Assembly (NCBI RefSeq): GCF_027213715.1
Contig: NZ_JAPWGM010000002.1
Location: 496,001-560,000 of the forward strand
Length of the DNA stretch: 64,000 nt
Origin: Pedobacter punctiformis
Lineage (GTDB): Bacteria > Bacteroidota > Bacteroidia > Sphingobacteriales > Sphingobacteriaceae
Reading direction: 5' to 3'
The number at the start of each line of letters is the position of its first letter. Position 1 is the stretch's first letter. Positions 25,065 through 35,343 of the stretch are shown piece by piece. The translations under genes were made by a program, and so were the position numbers. A model generated the notes under the pieces. That model was not told the origin of the DNA. It saw only the letters and a program-made list of their open reading frames with translations, and did not search any database.

Positions 25065-26192
25065 TTATTTCAAAGTTTTATTAATCTGATTAAGCAGATA
25101 ACCATTTAAATCAGAATCATATTCCCAAAACATTACCCCACCCATATTATTTTTCAAAACGTATTTACATTTTTCCTTCACCGATTTCTCATCATCATAA
25201 GTCATATATTCGCGAGTTGCAGGATTATAAATGTAGGAGGCTACTGCTTCTTTATCGTGATATGCTGTAAAGCCTTTTTGATTAATCAAACTATCTTTAA
25301 TAAAAGTATAACCTTTTCCATATCTGCTACTTAATACCGAATCACCTAAACCTTTTATTGAATTTTCTTTCAAAGTAAATGAACGGCTATAAAACGCAAT
25401 TCCCATCACCAGTTTATTAGCCGGAACGCCGGCTGCAAGAAACTCCCTAAAGGTTTTATCTGCGTAATTTTCAGCGGGATATTTCTTAGAGTTATAAAGG
25501 TTGGTGTGGTGCCCGGCAAAATCTACATTATAAAAATCGTAGGTCATCAGGTTTACATAATCCAGGTATTGATGCACTTTATCCATTTCGCTATGGCGGA
25601 TAAAATTGGTAAATCCGCCTACTGCAATGGTTAGCATCTTTTTAGCCTTATGAAGCTGTTCCAGGCTATCCAGTTCCAAACGAAGCTCTTTAAGCATAAA
25701 AGTAAAATTCTGTTTATCTTCAGGCCTGAATACATTGCCCTGTTCGCCTGCAATTGCCGGGTATTCCCAGTCAATATCCACACCATCGAGGTTATATTTT
25801 TCGATAATTTTAACGGCACTCGCCGCAAAGGCTTTTCTGGAAGTATCTGTCAAGGCCGCATCCGAGAAATTCTCGCTCCAGGCCCAGCCACCAATTGATA
25901 TTAAAATTTTAAGGTCAGGGTTTTTAAGCTTTAACTTATTCAGATTTCTAAGGTTCACAGTATCTGTTGCTTCGCGATTCAGAAAGGCCCGGTTACCTTT
26001 TACATTCACAAATGCATAATTAATATGCGTAAGTTTTTCTGCAGCTATTTTGGTTACATCTGCAAGACCTTTATAGCCACCTACATAACCAATAACAACT
26101 TTCTTTTTCGGCAATTTTTCTGATCGCATAGCCATTAATGTAAAAGCAATAAGGGCAACAACGATAAAATACGACTTAAAAACCTTCATCAT
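25065..26192 (-). CDS. Glycoside hydrolase family 18 (chitinase-like)
   Basis: This 375-residue exported GH18 barrel has the complete catalytic motif D-x-x-D-x-D-x-E in LDGVDIDWEYP (D136, D139, D141, E143). Also visible are the strand-3 motif ILISIGGW and the substrate-binding VNLMTYDFY and MGIAFYSRSF. The N-terminus is a signal anchor. It should cut beta-1,4-GlcNAc linkages in chitin or chito-oligosaccharides, or the related N-glycan core; the catalytic residues argue against a non-enzymatic lectin. In a uronic-acid locus it is unexpected, and suggests a composite substrate such as fungal cell wall (inference). Confidence 0.92.
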   Translation of the reverse strand: MMKVFKSYFIVVALIAFTLMAMRSEKLPKKKVVIGYVGGYKGLADVTKIAAEKLTHINYAFVNVKGNRAFLNREATDTVNLRNLNKLKLKNPDLKILISIGGWAWSENFSDAALTDTSRKAFAASAVKIIEKYNLDGVDIDWEYPAIAGEQGNVFRPEDKQNFTFMLKELRLELDSLEQLHKAKKMLTIAVGGFTNFIRHSEMDKVHQYLDYVNLMTYDFYNVDFAGHHTNLYNSKKYPAENYADKTFREFLAAGVPANKLVMGIAFYSRSFTLKENSIKGLGDSVLSSRYGKGYTFIKDSLINQKGFTAYHDKEAVASYIYNPATREYMTYDDEKSVKEKCKYVLKNNMGGVMFWEYDSDLNGYLLNQINKTLK

Positions 26193-26195
26193 TTC

Positions 26196-27371
26196 TTATT
26201 TATTGCTTCTTAACAAAGCTTCCAGATAATAGTAATCGGCATAGTTAATTGGCACATCTATTTCAGATTTTGCAGGACGGTGCCCTGTGCTGTGTTCTAA
26301 TATAAACCCGTAATTTTCGCCCGGTTTACTTACATATTTTGTACTCAAAGATTTCAAAATTTTATCGGCAGCAGCTTTATATTTCTTACTGTTGTTTTTA
26401 CTATAACCAGCCAGCTCATACAATGCAGAAGCAGTTATGGCAGCGGCAGAAGCATCTCTGGATACATTTGGAATCATAGGATCGTTATAATCCCAGTAAG
26501 GAATGCCATCTTCCGGAGTTACTTTACTACTTAATATAAAGTTTACAATACCATCTGCATGAGCTAAATAAGCTTTATTTTTAGTTTCACGATAACACAT
26601 GGTATACCCATACAATGCCCAGGCTTGTCCACGTGCCCATGCCGATTCATTTGCATAACCCTGTGCGGTAAGTTTTTGACGAACGTTACCGGTTAAAGTA
26701 TCATAATCAATTACGTGCCACGAACTGTAATCAGGTCTGAAATGATTTTTCATGGTGGTATTGGCATGCAATACGGCAATTTTATAGAAAGAAGAATCTC
26801 CTGTTAATTTTGTTGATTCAAATAAAAGTTCAAGGTTCATCATGTTATCAATAATAACGGGATACTTCCACTTATCCGTATTATGATCCCATGATTTTAA
26901 AACACCCGCCTTTGCATTAAACCTTGTAGATAATGATTTTGCAGCCTGAATAATCACTGAACGATAGGCCGTATCCTGCGTTAATTGGTAACCGTTGCCA
27001 AAAGGGCAATAAATCATGAAACCAAGGTCGTGCGTTCCTTTATTGTACTGCTCTTTTTTTATGTCTTCCGTATATTTTTTAGCCAAATCGAGCCATTTCT
27101 TATCTTTGGTATACTGATAGAAATACCAGAGTTCGGCCGGAAAAAATCCACTGGTCCAATCCTTTGAGATAACCATTTTAAACTGTCCTTTTTCTACCGT
27201 TCTTGGAGAAACCAGATTAGGCTTAACTTTTCTTGCAGAATCCACATTTCTAACCAATATATCAGTTTGCTTTTCTGCAGATTTAAATGCTTTTGCTATA
27301 TCAATTTTTTGTGCATTTACTACACTGAAAGACAATAACATTAAACCTGATATCTTAATCTTTAAGTTCAT
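26196..27371 (-). CDS. Glycoside hydrolase family 88, unsaturated glucuronyl hydrolase
   Basis: This 391-residue GH88 enzyme with signal peptide (ending VVNAQ) removes the 4,5-unsaturated uronic acid left at the non-reducing end by a polysaccharide lyase. The (alpha/alpha)6 barrel landmarks are seen: WTSGFFPAELWY, the Asp in GTHDLGFMIY, the second Asp in IIDNMMNLELL, and ESAWARGQAWALYGY. Three bases separate it from the GH18 gene. Its presence is strong evidence that a lyase in this locus (28929 or 27383) makes unsaturated glucuronyl products. Confidence 0.93.
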   Translation of the reverse strand: MNLKIKISGLMLLSFSVVNAQKIDIAKAFKSAEKQTDILVRNVDSARKVKPNLVSPRTVEKGQFKMVISKDWTSGFFPAELWYFYQYTKDKKWLDLAKKYTEDIKKEQYNKGTHDLGFMIYCPFGNGYQLTQDTAYRSVIIQAAKSLSTRFNAKAGVLKSWDHNTDKWKYPVIIDNMMNLELLFESTKLTGDSSFYKIAVLHANTTMKNHFRPDYSSWHVIDYDTLTGNVRQKLTAQGYANESAWARGQAWALYGYTMCYRETKNKAYLAHADGIVNFILSSKVTPEDGIPYWDYNDPMIPNVSRDASAAAITASALYELAGYSKNNSKKYKAAADKILKSLSTKYVSKPGENYGFILEHSTGHRPAKSEIDVPINYADYYYLEALLRSNK

Positions 27372-27382
27372 ATATATTACAA

Positions 27383-28927
27383 TTACTTTTTACTTTCTTC
27401 TACTTGTTTTAAATACAACGATTGAGGATTTAAACCTGCCTTATTTTGCCCTTCCCAAATGCCATCAGGCCGACCTTTTAACCGGCCATTATATTTTTTT
27501 GCTTTTAAGCCAATTGCATAATTTTTTCCGCTTACATAAGGGTTTTGTACGGCAGCTTTGGCCGCCGTACAATTCCATAATACCTGATTAACGCCCGACC
27601 AGCCATGCCCGGTACCCCAGTTTCCCCGATCCTGAATATTAATCTCACCATCGGTTATGATGTTATCATATAAGGTACCCATTGCCCAGCGGTGGTGTGG
27701 ACCAATATCTGCCTTTGCATTTTCTGATTTGCAATTGTAAAACACGTTCGGGCCACAAACTTTAGCTCCTGTAACATAGTCGTGCCTGCCTTCAGAAGCA
27801 TAACAACCCATAAAAAGGTTAAGCTGTCCATCATTATTGAAAGAATACCTTCTGCCTCCTATGATTTGAGATTTTGGTGCTAAACATTTACTATCCATCA
27901 CCGTGATTTGTTTACTGTCGTGCCCCAGGTTAACACACGAATATCCAAAATAGCGACTGGTTACGTTTTTAATCCAGCTGTTTTCTATCTTATTGAATGA
28001 AATTGCATCCCAGCCATGCTCCTCGTCTGTATCACCTTTATATTCAGATTCCAGGTATAAATTTTCGATTCCAACTTCTGCAATTCTTCCTTCAAAAGTA
28101 TATTTATAAATTTCGCCGCCCCCGTATTGATCTTCCATAGCCATTACAATTGGGTTATCAATCGTAATTTTATCGCCTTGTATGGAAGTAATTACCCTTT
28201 CAAATTCCAGATTGTAATCAGCAGGAGTCCATTGTATTGTTCCGGTGCCTGGTTCAATCTGATCCATTTTTAAATCCTGAATCCATTTGGTGGTTCCCGG
28301 ACGGTAAATCATAATCTGATCTCCTACTTTTAAACCCTTTGAAGAAGCAACGGTAAAGCTTTTGGTTCCAACCGGAACATAATGGTCTGTTATTTTTATT
28401 CTTGAACCTGAAATTTCATTAGCTCTTCCACTTCCTGACGCCATAATTGTTTTCCGTTTTCCTTTGCCAGAGGCAATCAGTTTTGTTTCATCACCTTCTC
28501 CACGAAGTACGATTCCGCCAGTTGCTATTTTTAAACTCCCGGGAATTTTATATGTTCCTTTTTTAAGCAAAACAGCACCGCGAATACCATTTTCATCTGG
28601 TTGTTTTTTGGCCAGATCATCAATAGCCTGCTGGATTTTTTCCTGGTCATGATCGCCCGTAGCCGAAAGTACAATTACCGTTTTTACATCCGGAATAACT
28701 TTATCATTTTGATGATAACCAACTCTGCTAAAGTCAGGTATAATATTTTTATTTTTATCTGCAATGTACTTTAACCGGCCATTGGATTGTATTTTTACAA
28801 ATTGAGATTCCCATTGTTGTGCAAATCCTGAATGTGTGATGACCATCATGATCAGACACAATACAAAGCCTGAAAAGTTTCTTTTAATCAGCTGAAGATA
28901 GGGATGACTCTTTGCTTTAAATTTCAT
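27383..28927 (-). CDS. Secreted right-handed parallel beta-helix protein (candidate polysaccharide lyase)
   Basis: This 514-residue exported protein has a pectate-lyase/pectin-like parallel beta-helix: repeated short strands with GGIVLRGEG, GIENLYLES, SWIKNVTSRYFGYSCVNL, LFMGCYASEG and FYNCKSENAK. An early Asp-rich turn (ATGDHDQEKIQQAIDDLA) is typical of Pectate_lyase_3-like proteins. Possible catalytic residues are in YVTGAKVCGP and GPHHRWAMG. It lies between GH88 and an alginate-lyase-fold gene with gaps of 11 and 1 nt. I cannot assign a PL or GH family. A lyase acting on glucuronate-containing chains is the best guess. Confidence 0.75.
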   Translation of the reverse strand: MKFKAKSHPYLQLIKRNFSGFVLCLIMMVITHSGFAQQWESQFVKIQSNGRLKYIADKNKNIIPDFSRVGYHQNDKVIPDVKTVIVLSATGDHDQEKIQQAIDDLAKKQPDENGIRGAVLLKKGTYKIPGSLKIATGGIVLRGEGDETKLIASGKGKRKTIMASGSGRANEISGSRIKITDHYVPVGTKSFTVASSKGLKVGDQIMIYRPGTTKWIQDLKMDQIEPGTGTIQWTPADYNLEFERVITSIQGDKITIDNPIVMAMEDQYGGGEIYKYTFEGRIAEVGIENLYLESEYKGDTDEEHGWDAISFNKIENSWIKNVTSRYFGYSCVNLGHDSKQITVMDSKCLAPKSQIIGGRRYSFNNDGQLNLFMGCYASEGRHDYVTGAKVCGPNVFYNCKSENAKADIGPHHRWAMGTLYDNIITDGEINIQDRGNWGTGHGWSGVNQVLWNCTAAKAAVQNPYVSGKNYAIGLKAKKYNGRLKGRPDGIWEGQNKAGLNPQSLYLKQVEESKK

Positions 28928-28928
28928 T

Positions 28929-30119
28929 TTACAACCAGATTAAAGGATTACGAACTGGTAAATTGCGGATCACTTCTTCTACGTGCGGGTGATGTTCGAG
29001 CTTTGCCCATGCCGCATACCAGTCTTTTTGCTTGTATTGTACCGCACCAAATAACAAAAAAGGCTGCGCTACCGGCCAATTATTCCAATACATAACATCC
29101 GGCTGTAAGGTCCATTTGCTTTTATCAGCAATAAAAGGATACAGATAAGCTATGCCTTTTTTAATTGATTTGCCATCTGAAGTTTCAAAATTCCAAAGAT
29201 TATCCTTTGGTGTAGATATAATCTGGCAAAGCATGGTCATGGCATCCAGGTTAAAAATAGAATAACCATAAGGCTTTGTACGGGCCAGTTCCAGCGGAAA
29301 ACTTCCATCAACAGCCATTTGATTGGGCAATAAATTGGTTTTAAAATTCATCCGGATAGAATCAAGCATATTTTCGTCTCCGCAAAGTTTTGCAAACGAA
29401 GCCACCTGCATTGCCCAGCAAGTGGCGTGATTGTTTTTTACCGTTTTCTCCTGAATACCTGGTTTACTGGTATTGAGCCACAAAATATAGTCGGCAAACC
29501 ATTTTTTAACACCTGCCAATGTGTTCTTATCAAATGCTTTTGCATTTTCCATGACTAAAGTACCCTGGGCCACTTCCATTAAATGAATGGTATCAATAAT
29601 TCCATAATTGCGGCCCGTAAACTTACCTTTTACTGCCTGTGCAAAAAGTAAATTGGGATTCATTAAGGTTTCTGCATTTACAAACCATGCCTTTAGATGA
29701 GAAACTGCTTGTTTAACGTACTTTTCATCGCCTGTAAGCTTATAAGCGGATGCGAGTGCCCCAATGACCTTACTAAAGCGAATCATGGCTTTACGGTGCT
29801 CTACAAAATTATCAGGATTGGTTAGGCCATCTCTGTTGATATAGGGTCCTTCCGGATTTTTTGGATCAGGCCAGAAATAATCTGCTTCCGAAAAAAAATC
29901 ATGTTTACCACCTGCGCTTCTTGGCGAAAAAGATGCTGTAACGGTTATGGGCTGCTGTTTCATTGCCCAGGCGGCTTCTGCTAAAATCTCCTTTTTTAAA
30001 AGTGTTGCCGCTTGTCTTTCAAAATCAGAGGCCGTTTTGCTTTCTTGTTTTTTGCCTGAAAACGCAGTGCCTGTTAAATAAACAAGTGCAATGAGAATAA
30101 TAGAAATGCTTCTTTTCAT
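28929..30119 (-). CDS. Alginate-lyase-fold polysaccharide lyase (PL5/PL38-like)
   Basis: This 396-residue secreted alpha/alpha-barrel lyase is of the alginate_lyase Pfam type. The catalytic Asn-His pair is visible in VKNNHATCW, and the Arg-Tyr region in LARTKPYGYSIFNLDA matches the catalytic Arg/Tyr of PL5. The N-terminal EADYFWPDPKNPEGPYINRDG is characteristic of the Bacteroidota branch, some of which (PL38) cleave beta-1,4-glucuronan. Given UxuA, GH88 and glucuronidase neighbours and no mannuronate-specific genes, glucuronan or another glucuronate polymer is more likely than alginate (inference). Confidence 0.85.
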   Translation of the reverse strand: MKRSISIILIALVYLTGTAFSGKKQESKTASDFERQAATLLKKEILAEAAWAMKQQPITVTASFSPRSAGGKHDFFSEADYFWPDPKNPEGPYINRDGLTNPDNFVEHRKAMIRFSKVIGALASAYKLTGDEKYVKQAVSHLKAWFVNAETLMNPNLLFAQAVKGKFTGRNYGIIDTIHLMEVAQGTLVMENAKAFDKNTLAGVKKWFADYILWLNTSKPGIQEKTVKNNHATCWAMQVASFAKLCGDENMLDSIRMNFKTNLLPNQMAVDGSFPLELARTKPYGYSIFNLDAMTMLCQIISTPKDNLWNFETSDGKSIKKGIAYLYPFIADKSKWTLQPDVMYWNNWPVAQPFLLFGAVQYKQKDWYAAWAKLEHHPHVEEVIRNLPVRNPLIWL

Positions 30120-30122
30120 AAT

Positions 30123-32588
30123 TTATAGTGAGGTAAAAACAGTGGATAATCCTTCTGATCCAACAGAAACTATACTTTTCCCTTTATTTAATTTTACTTT
30201 TATAATGGCTCTGCCATTGTAAGCCTGTACTTTTCTCGAACCTGATGAAGTGCCCTGATTATCAATTAATTTCCCATCGCCAGTTAAACCAAAATTAATC
30301 CAGTTAATGGCATCAAGGCATTGTACCCCTTTGCTGTCGTAAAGTTTAACTTCTACTGTGGCAACATCATCTTTTTCCGCAATTTTAGTCAGCTCCATTT
30401 TTGCAGGTTTAGTCCATTTTTCAGTCTGGTAATTAAATTCAAACTCATCTGTAATCACTTCCTTGCCCTTTTTTGCAATAACTTTTACTGTATTTTTCCC
30501 TTTAGCAAAAGGCAAATTCCAGCGTAAACCTGCTGCCGGGTAATCCTGGCTGTTTCTTTTCTTGGAGCCGAAACTTTTTCCATTCAGGAATAATTCAGCT
30601 TCCGGGCAATTGGAATATACCTTTACCATTTTTTCTTCACCCTCATCACCCCAGCGTACCGGCCAGCTGTGCCCGTAAATGTGTGCCATTGGTTTTTCCG
30701 TCCAATAAGATTGAAAAACATAATAGGCCTCCTTTTTGGTAAAATCCCGCTCTACAACACCTTTTTGGTTCATGTAAGGCACCGGATTATCCGGTCTTAC
30801 CGGTGTAGAAAAATCTTTGAAAGGCCAGTAAGCCGAACCACTTAACCAGGGCATCGTTTCCTGTTCTTTTAAATGCCAGTCGATTAAATTGGTGATGTAA
30901 GATTCACTCCAGTCACCATCTTTAGAAATTCTGGCTGCTCCGCCGTACAAGGATGCATCCCCAGCCCTTTCATCGGTGCTGCCACCTGTTTTAATCTTAC
31001 TTAAAGCCTTATCCGGGTTTTCCGAATGGCGTAAAGCGTGACTGTCGCCACCCCACTCTGCATGTAAAAAGCGTTTAACCTTAGCAAACTCTTCTTCTGA
31101 AGATTTTTTATAATCTGTATAAGCACCACGGTACCAGCCTGCCCAGATAGAGGGCGAGTACACGTCCACAATGTCGCTGCAAAAATCACAACGCCTGATT
31201 GCAGTATAACGTGAAGCATCGAGTTTATGAGAAAGATCGTTAAGTTCTTTCATAAATGTTCTGATCTTTTCTTTATCAAATTCCGGAAAATCGCCAGGCC
31301 AGTCGTTTTCATTACCCATTCCCCAAATAATAATTGATGGATGATTGTAATGCTGCTCTACCATGTTGGTTAACATTCTCCGGGCTTGCTGTTTATACAC
31401 TTCGCCGCCTAAACCGCCACGGCACCATGGAATTTCTTCCCAAACCATTATGCCTAAACTATCGCAAAGGTTTAAAACGATACGGGATTGCTGATAATGA
31501 CCCAGACGGATAAAATTAACGCCCATATCTTTCATCATTTGCATTTCCTCACGAATCATATCCTCTGTCATAGCTGCCGCTACCCCTGCATGATCCTCAT
31601 GGCGATGGGTTCCACGCAGCAATAAGCGCTTTCCATTAAGCATAAACGGTCCTTTCTCAACAAAGTTGATATTACGGAAACCAACTTTTTCCGCTCCTTT
31701 ATAATTTCCGGCAGAAGAAATTACTTCATATATCAAACGGTACTGCTTAGGTTGATCAGTTGTCCATAAAATTGGTTTTTTAAGCTCAAAGTTCCATAAA
31801 TCAAGGTCTGTGTTTAAACCGTTTATTTTTTTTTCGGTGCCGGCCACTATCTTTCCAGCCGGATCCATCAGTTTAAGTTTAACCGTTGCATCATTAATAC
31901 CTGCAGGGTTATAAAATCTGGCTTTAACAGTCAGTTTACCTAATTTGCCTGCGGCATCCACTTCGGCTTTGGCAAACATTTTATCTACAGAAAGTGCTGG
32001 TACATAAACCAGGTTTAAATAGCGGTAAATGCCTCCATAGATGTTAAAATCAGCAAGATCAGAAGGAATCATTTCCAGATCCCTTGAATTATCTGTACGG
32101 ATAGAAACCGGAATTTTACCTTTGAACTGCTTTTTAAAAGCTTCTGTTTTTTTAAATGCGGCAACGGCGTCTGTAATGTCGGCGGTCCATTCATCGTAAC
32201 CACCTACATGTGTTGCAACTTTGGTGGTGTACACATAAACCTCTGTTTTTTGTCCGGCACCTTCAAAATGTAATAATGTTCTTCCGGCTTGATCGGGATT
32301 ATCAATGGTAAGCTGCGTACGGTACCAGGATTGGCCCTGATAATAATTTACATCCGGATCTACAGCATCTTCTGCATTAACACAATGTGGCAGGCTTACC
32401 TTTTGCCAAAGCGGAACAGACTCGGGATTGCCCATGGTAACCGGACGAACAGCTTCCCAAACGCCCCCTAAATCCTGCTTTAAAAATTCCCAGTTATTAT
32501 TTAAATGAATACTTTGCTGTGAAAATAGTAACGAACTGTAAAACAGTAAACTTATAGTAATAATATATTTAATATTTTTTAACATCAT
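30123..32588 (-). CDS. Glycoside hydrolase family 2, beta-glucuronidase/galactosidase-like (821 aa)
   Basis: This is an exported GH2 exo-glycosidase with signal peptide, sugar-binding jelly roll, immunoglobulin-like domain and TIM barrel, plus a C-terminal extra Ig-like domain. The acid/base Glu is in IIWGMGNENDWPG and the nucleophile Glu in FLHAEWGGD. The N-x-K-G motif (MNQKGVVERD) that in beta-glucuronidases reads the uronate carboxylate is present after the barrel. A glucuronidase role fits the locus; galactosidase or mannosidase activity cannot be excluded. Confidence 0.9.
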   Translation of the reverse strand: MMLKNIKYIITISLLFYSSLLFSQQSIHLNNNWEFLKQDLGGVWEAVRPVTMGNPESVPLWQKVSLPHCVNAEDAVDPDVNYYQGQSWYRTQLTIDNPDQAGRTLLHFEGAGQKTEVYVYTTKVATHVGGYDEWTADITDAVAAFKKTEAFKKQFKGKIPVSIRTDNSRDLEMIPSDLADFNIYGGIYRYLNLVYVPALSVDKMFAKAEVDAAGKLGKLTVKARFYNPAGINDATVKLKLMDPAGKIVAGTEKKINGLNTDLDLWNFELKKPILWTTDQPKQYRLIYEVISSAGNYKGAEKVGFRNINFVEKGPFMLNGKRLLLRGTHRHEDHAGVAAAMTEDMIREEMQMMKDMGVNFIRLGHYQQSRIVLNLCDSLGIMVWEEIPWCRGGLGGEVYKQQARRMLTNMVEQHYNHPSIIIWGMGNENDWPGDFPEFDKEKIRTFMKELNDLSHKLDASRYTAIRRCDFCSDIVDVYSPSIWAGWYRGAYTDYKKSSEEEFAKVKRFLHAEWGGDSHALRHSENPDKALSKIKTGGSTDERAGDASLYGGAARISKDGDWSESYITNLIDWHLKEQETMPWLSGSAYWPFKDFSTPVRPDNPVPYMNQKGVVERDFTKKEAYYVFQSYWTEKPMAHIYGHSWPVRWGDEGEEKMVKVYSNCPEAELFLNGKSFGSKKRNSQDYPAAGLRWNLPFAKGKNTVKVIAKKGKEVITDEFEFNYQTEKWTKPAKMELTKIAEKDDVATVEVKLYDSKGVQCLDAINWINFGLTGDGKLIDNQGTSSGSRKVQAYNGRAIIKVKLNKGKSIVSVGSEGLSTVFTSL

Positions 32589-32638
32589 ATTTAAAAATCA
32601 AACCTATGGACAGGGAATCGTTTCGTTTTATAATCCTG

Positions 32639-35269
32639 TTAATAAACTTTTCTTAATTGCAGCGCATTTAAAACCGGTTTACCTTCAATTGGTGTAAAAT
32701 CGATGGTTATTCCTTTTCCATTTTGTACAGTAAGCCTTGTTTTTTTACGAATTGCAGTGGTATAGCCAAAATCTTTTGCAAGGTTAGTATGGGTTAAAAA
32801 TGCTGATCCATTTATGGCTACACTGAAAATCCGGTTTTCTTCGACTTCTTTTTTGTGGGTATTATCTAAATTATACGCTAAAGATTCTTTAGAAATACCG
32901 CCAACCAGTTCTGCGAAATACAATGAAAGTTCATATTCTCCATCCGGAACATCCATTTTAAACTGCTGAATGCCTACCTGCTGGGTTTGGTAAATAGGAT
33001 CGTTATCCGTTTCTAAAATATTTTTGTCACTACCGTAGGTAATGCGATTGTTGGTGCCTTTATAAGGTTCGCCACCAATCCAGCCCCACGAACCTTTTCG
33101 GTATGGCTGATCCGGCATCCACAACTGGTGTTCTTTTTCATCCATATAAAAACGTTTCGACCCCAATAAAACATTCATGCTTTTAAAAGAAAGCCCATCT
33201 GTAAAACGATATGGCTGTAATTGAAAGTTAATATCTTCCTGATCGCTATGAGTTGCTGAAACTACACGCAACTGATTTAAACCATCAGCAAATGGAACCT
33301 GCCAGCTACAAATGTGATCAACGGCTTCTTTTGCGCCTAAGCTTTTGCCGTTTAAAAACAATTCTGCCGATTTTAAATTGGTAGCCACCTGCAAAGGTTG
33401 TGTGCTAAACAGGGAAGCAGAATCTGCTACTCCTGTTCTGTCTTTCCATTGAGCTGAAGTAATTTTCAAATATGGTTTATCCAAAAGGTAAGCCTTATAC
33501 AAGAAGTAAGTATCTTTTGGTACCCTGCCAATGGTTAAAAGTCCTTTATTATTGATGTGTGGCATAGTTTCTTCCCGGGTTTCCGAATTAAAATCAGCTA
33601 AATTCCAGGCCATTCCGCCACTTACAAAAGGACGTTTCAGCATTTCATTTAAATAAATCTGATTAAAATAAATGCCATACTCAACACTTTTATCAAAACG
33701 CACAGGCGAAAACGAACGGATTCGTGGATCTGCATCTGCACCATACTCGGTCACCAGCATTGGTTTATCCGCCAGTTCTTTATGATGACGGTCAAGGAAT
33801 TTTCCAAAATCGGCTGGCGTACCCGAATACCAGCCTGAATATAGGTTCCAGCCTACAATCATTGGGATTTTAGTTAAGCCAACCTTGTTGTAAATGTCCC
33901 ATGCACCATGATTAACTAGGAGTGTATAACGCGAAGGGTCTTCTTTACGGGTTAGGTCATCTAATTTTTGAGCCAGTTCGCGTACGTGGTCAAAATAAAT
34001 TTGCTGGCGTGGCTTATCATTGGCAAACTTGGTGCGCAGTAAAACTTCATTCATATACGCCCAAATGATGATACTGGGGTGATTAAAATTCTGTTTAATC
34101 ATTTCTACCTGCATATTCAGGCAGTTTGCCGTAAAAGCTTCGGATTCGGTAATGGTATTTACAACCGGAATTTCTACTGAAGCCAGAATGCCTAAACGGT
34201 CGCAGGCTTCAAGTATCATTGGATCCTGCGGATAATGTGCAACCCTTAAAAAATTACCGCCCATTTGTTTCAGCAGCTCAATATCCCTGATTTGTAAGGC
34301 ATCAGGGGTTGCATTGCCTAAGTTTTCGTAGTCCTGATGGCGGCTTGCCCCAATTAACTTTAAAGGTTTGTCATTTAAGAAAAATCCTTCATTTGCATCA
34401 AATTTAAACCAGCGAAAGCCCAATGGGTTAGAAACCTGATCTAAAACTAGTTTTGTTTTGGGGTCGATAATTTTAGTAACCACCCGGTACAAATATGGAT
34501 TTTCCGGCGACCATAGCTCAGGTTGTTTAATGTTATTTAAATCCTGAACTAAGGTACTATTTCCTCCGGAAAGCATATTCAGGGCGGAAATTTGGGATGA
34601 GATTTCCTTTCCCTGCGCATTAAATAATATGGTCTGAATTTGAACCTTTTTAGCAGTTCCTGATGTATTTTCAATAGTGCTTTTAACCTGAACCTTTGCT
34701 GTAGCTGAAGAAACCTGTGGTGTGGTGATAAAAACACCAGCACTACCATTTTCCTTTTGCGAAAAATGAACGGAATTGGTGATTAACAAACTCACATGAC
34801 GGTATATGCCGCCAAAAAAGGTAAAATCTGCTGTTAAAGGTAGAATATCTTCGTTAAACCTGTTATTGGCCCTTACCTCGATAATATCTTCTTTATAATT
34901 TAAGAAAGAGGTAATCGGAACAATAAAGCGGGTATAACTGCCAATGTGTTTCGCCGCTGATTTACCATTAACCAAAACTTCAGCTTCTTGCGCTACCCCA
35001 TTAAAAACCAAATAAATATCTTTTCCCTTTGCAGATTCATCTAATACAAGTTTACGTTTGTAAATGCCCAAACCACGGTAATAACCAGGTTCATCATCCA
35101 GCACATCTTTATCGTTCCAGGTATGCGGAAGATTTACCTTTTCTGTAGTGCCATTTTCTTTGTGAAATTCCCATTGGTCATTTAAGCTGATCAGTTTTCG
35201 GCCTGTATCCTGCGCAAAACTGCTTACAGACCAAATAGTGGTCAAAAATGTCCATAAAATGAATTTCAT
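32639..35269 (-). CDS. Glycoside hydrolase family 2 with C-terminal malectin-like domain
   Basis: This exported GH2 enzyme of about 876 residues has a signal peptide ending SSFAQ, the three GH2 core domains with acid/base Glu in IIIWAYMNEV and nucleophile Glu in MLVTEYGADAD, and an N-x-K-G motif (INNKGLLTIG). The C-terminal 150 residues look like a malectin-type carbohydrate-binding domain (DGEYELSLYFAELVGG, then a strand-rich end). I chose MKFILW as the start, because the 11 upstream codons in the frame are hydrophilic and precede the signal peptide. It probably removes glucuronosyl or galactosyl caps while the malectin domain holds the chain. Confidence 0.9.
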   Translation of the reverse strand: MKFILWTFLTTIWSVSSFAQDTGRKLISLNDQWEFHKENGTTEKVNLPHTWNDKDVLDDEPGYYRGLGIYKRKLVLDESAKGKDIYLVFNGVAQEAEVLVNGKSAAKHIGSYTRFIVPITSFLNYKEDIIEVRANNRFNEDILPLTADFTFFGGIYRHVSLLITNSVHFSQKENGSAGVFITTPQVSSATAKVQVKSTIENTSGTAKKVQIQTILFNAQGKEISSQISALNMLSGGNSTLVQDLNNIKQPELWSPENPYLYRVVTKIIDPKTKLVLDQVSNPLGFRWFKFDANEGFFLNDKPLKLIGASRHQDYENLGNATPDALQIRDIELLKQMGGNFLRVAHYPQDPMILEACDRLGILASVEIPVVNTITESEAFTANCLNMQVEMIKQNFNHPSIIIWAYMNEVLLRTKFANDKPRQQIYFDHVRELAQKLDDLTRKEDPSRYTLLVNHGAWDIYNKVGLTKIPMIVGWNLYSGWYSGTPADFGKFLDRHHKELADKPMLVTEYGADADPRIRSFSPVRFDKSVEYGIYFNQIYLNEMLKRPFVSGGMAWNLADFNSETREETMPHINNKGLLTIGRVPKDTYFLYKAYLLDKPYLKITSAQWKDRTGVADSASLFSTQPLQVATNLKSAELFLNGKSLGAKEAVDHICSWQVPFADGLNQLRVVSATHSDQEDINFQLQPYRFTDGLSFKSMNVLLGSKRFYMDEKEHQLWMPDQPYRKGSWGWIGGEPYKGTNNRITYGSDKNILETDNDPIYQTQQVGIQQFKMDVPDGEYELSLYFAELVGGISKESLAYNLDNTHKKEVEENRIFSVAINGSAFLTHTNLAKDFGYTTAIRKKTRLTVQNGKGITIDFTPIEGKPVLNALQLRKVY

Positions 35270-35343
35270 CAATGGTAGATGTTTCTCTTCTTTTCCCGAC
35301 ATGTAAATCTTGTTTCTTGCTATAGTGTTTTTGATGATTTCGT

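Noticed and set aside
28929..30119. Alginate as the substrate of the lyase
   Set aside because: Genes for mannuronate/guluronate use (DehR-like reductase, PL6, PL7, PL17) are absent, while glucuronate genes are present. Not fully excluded.
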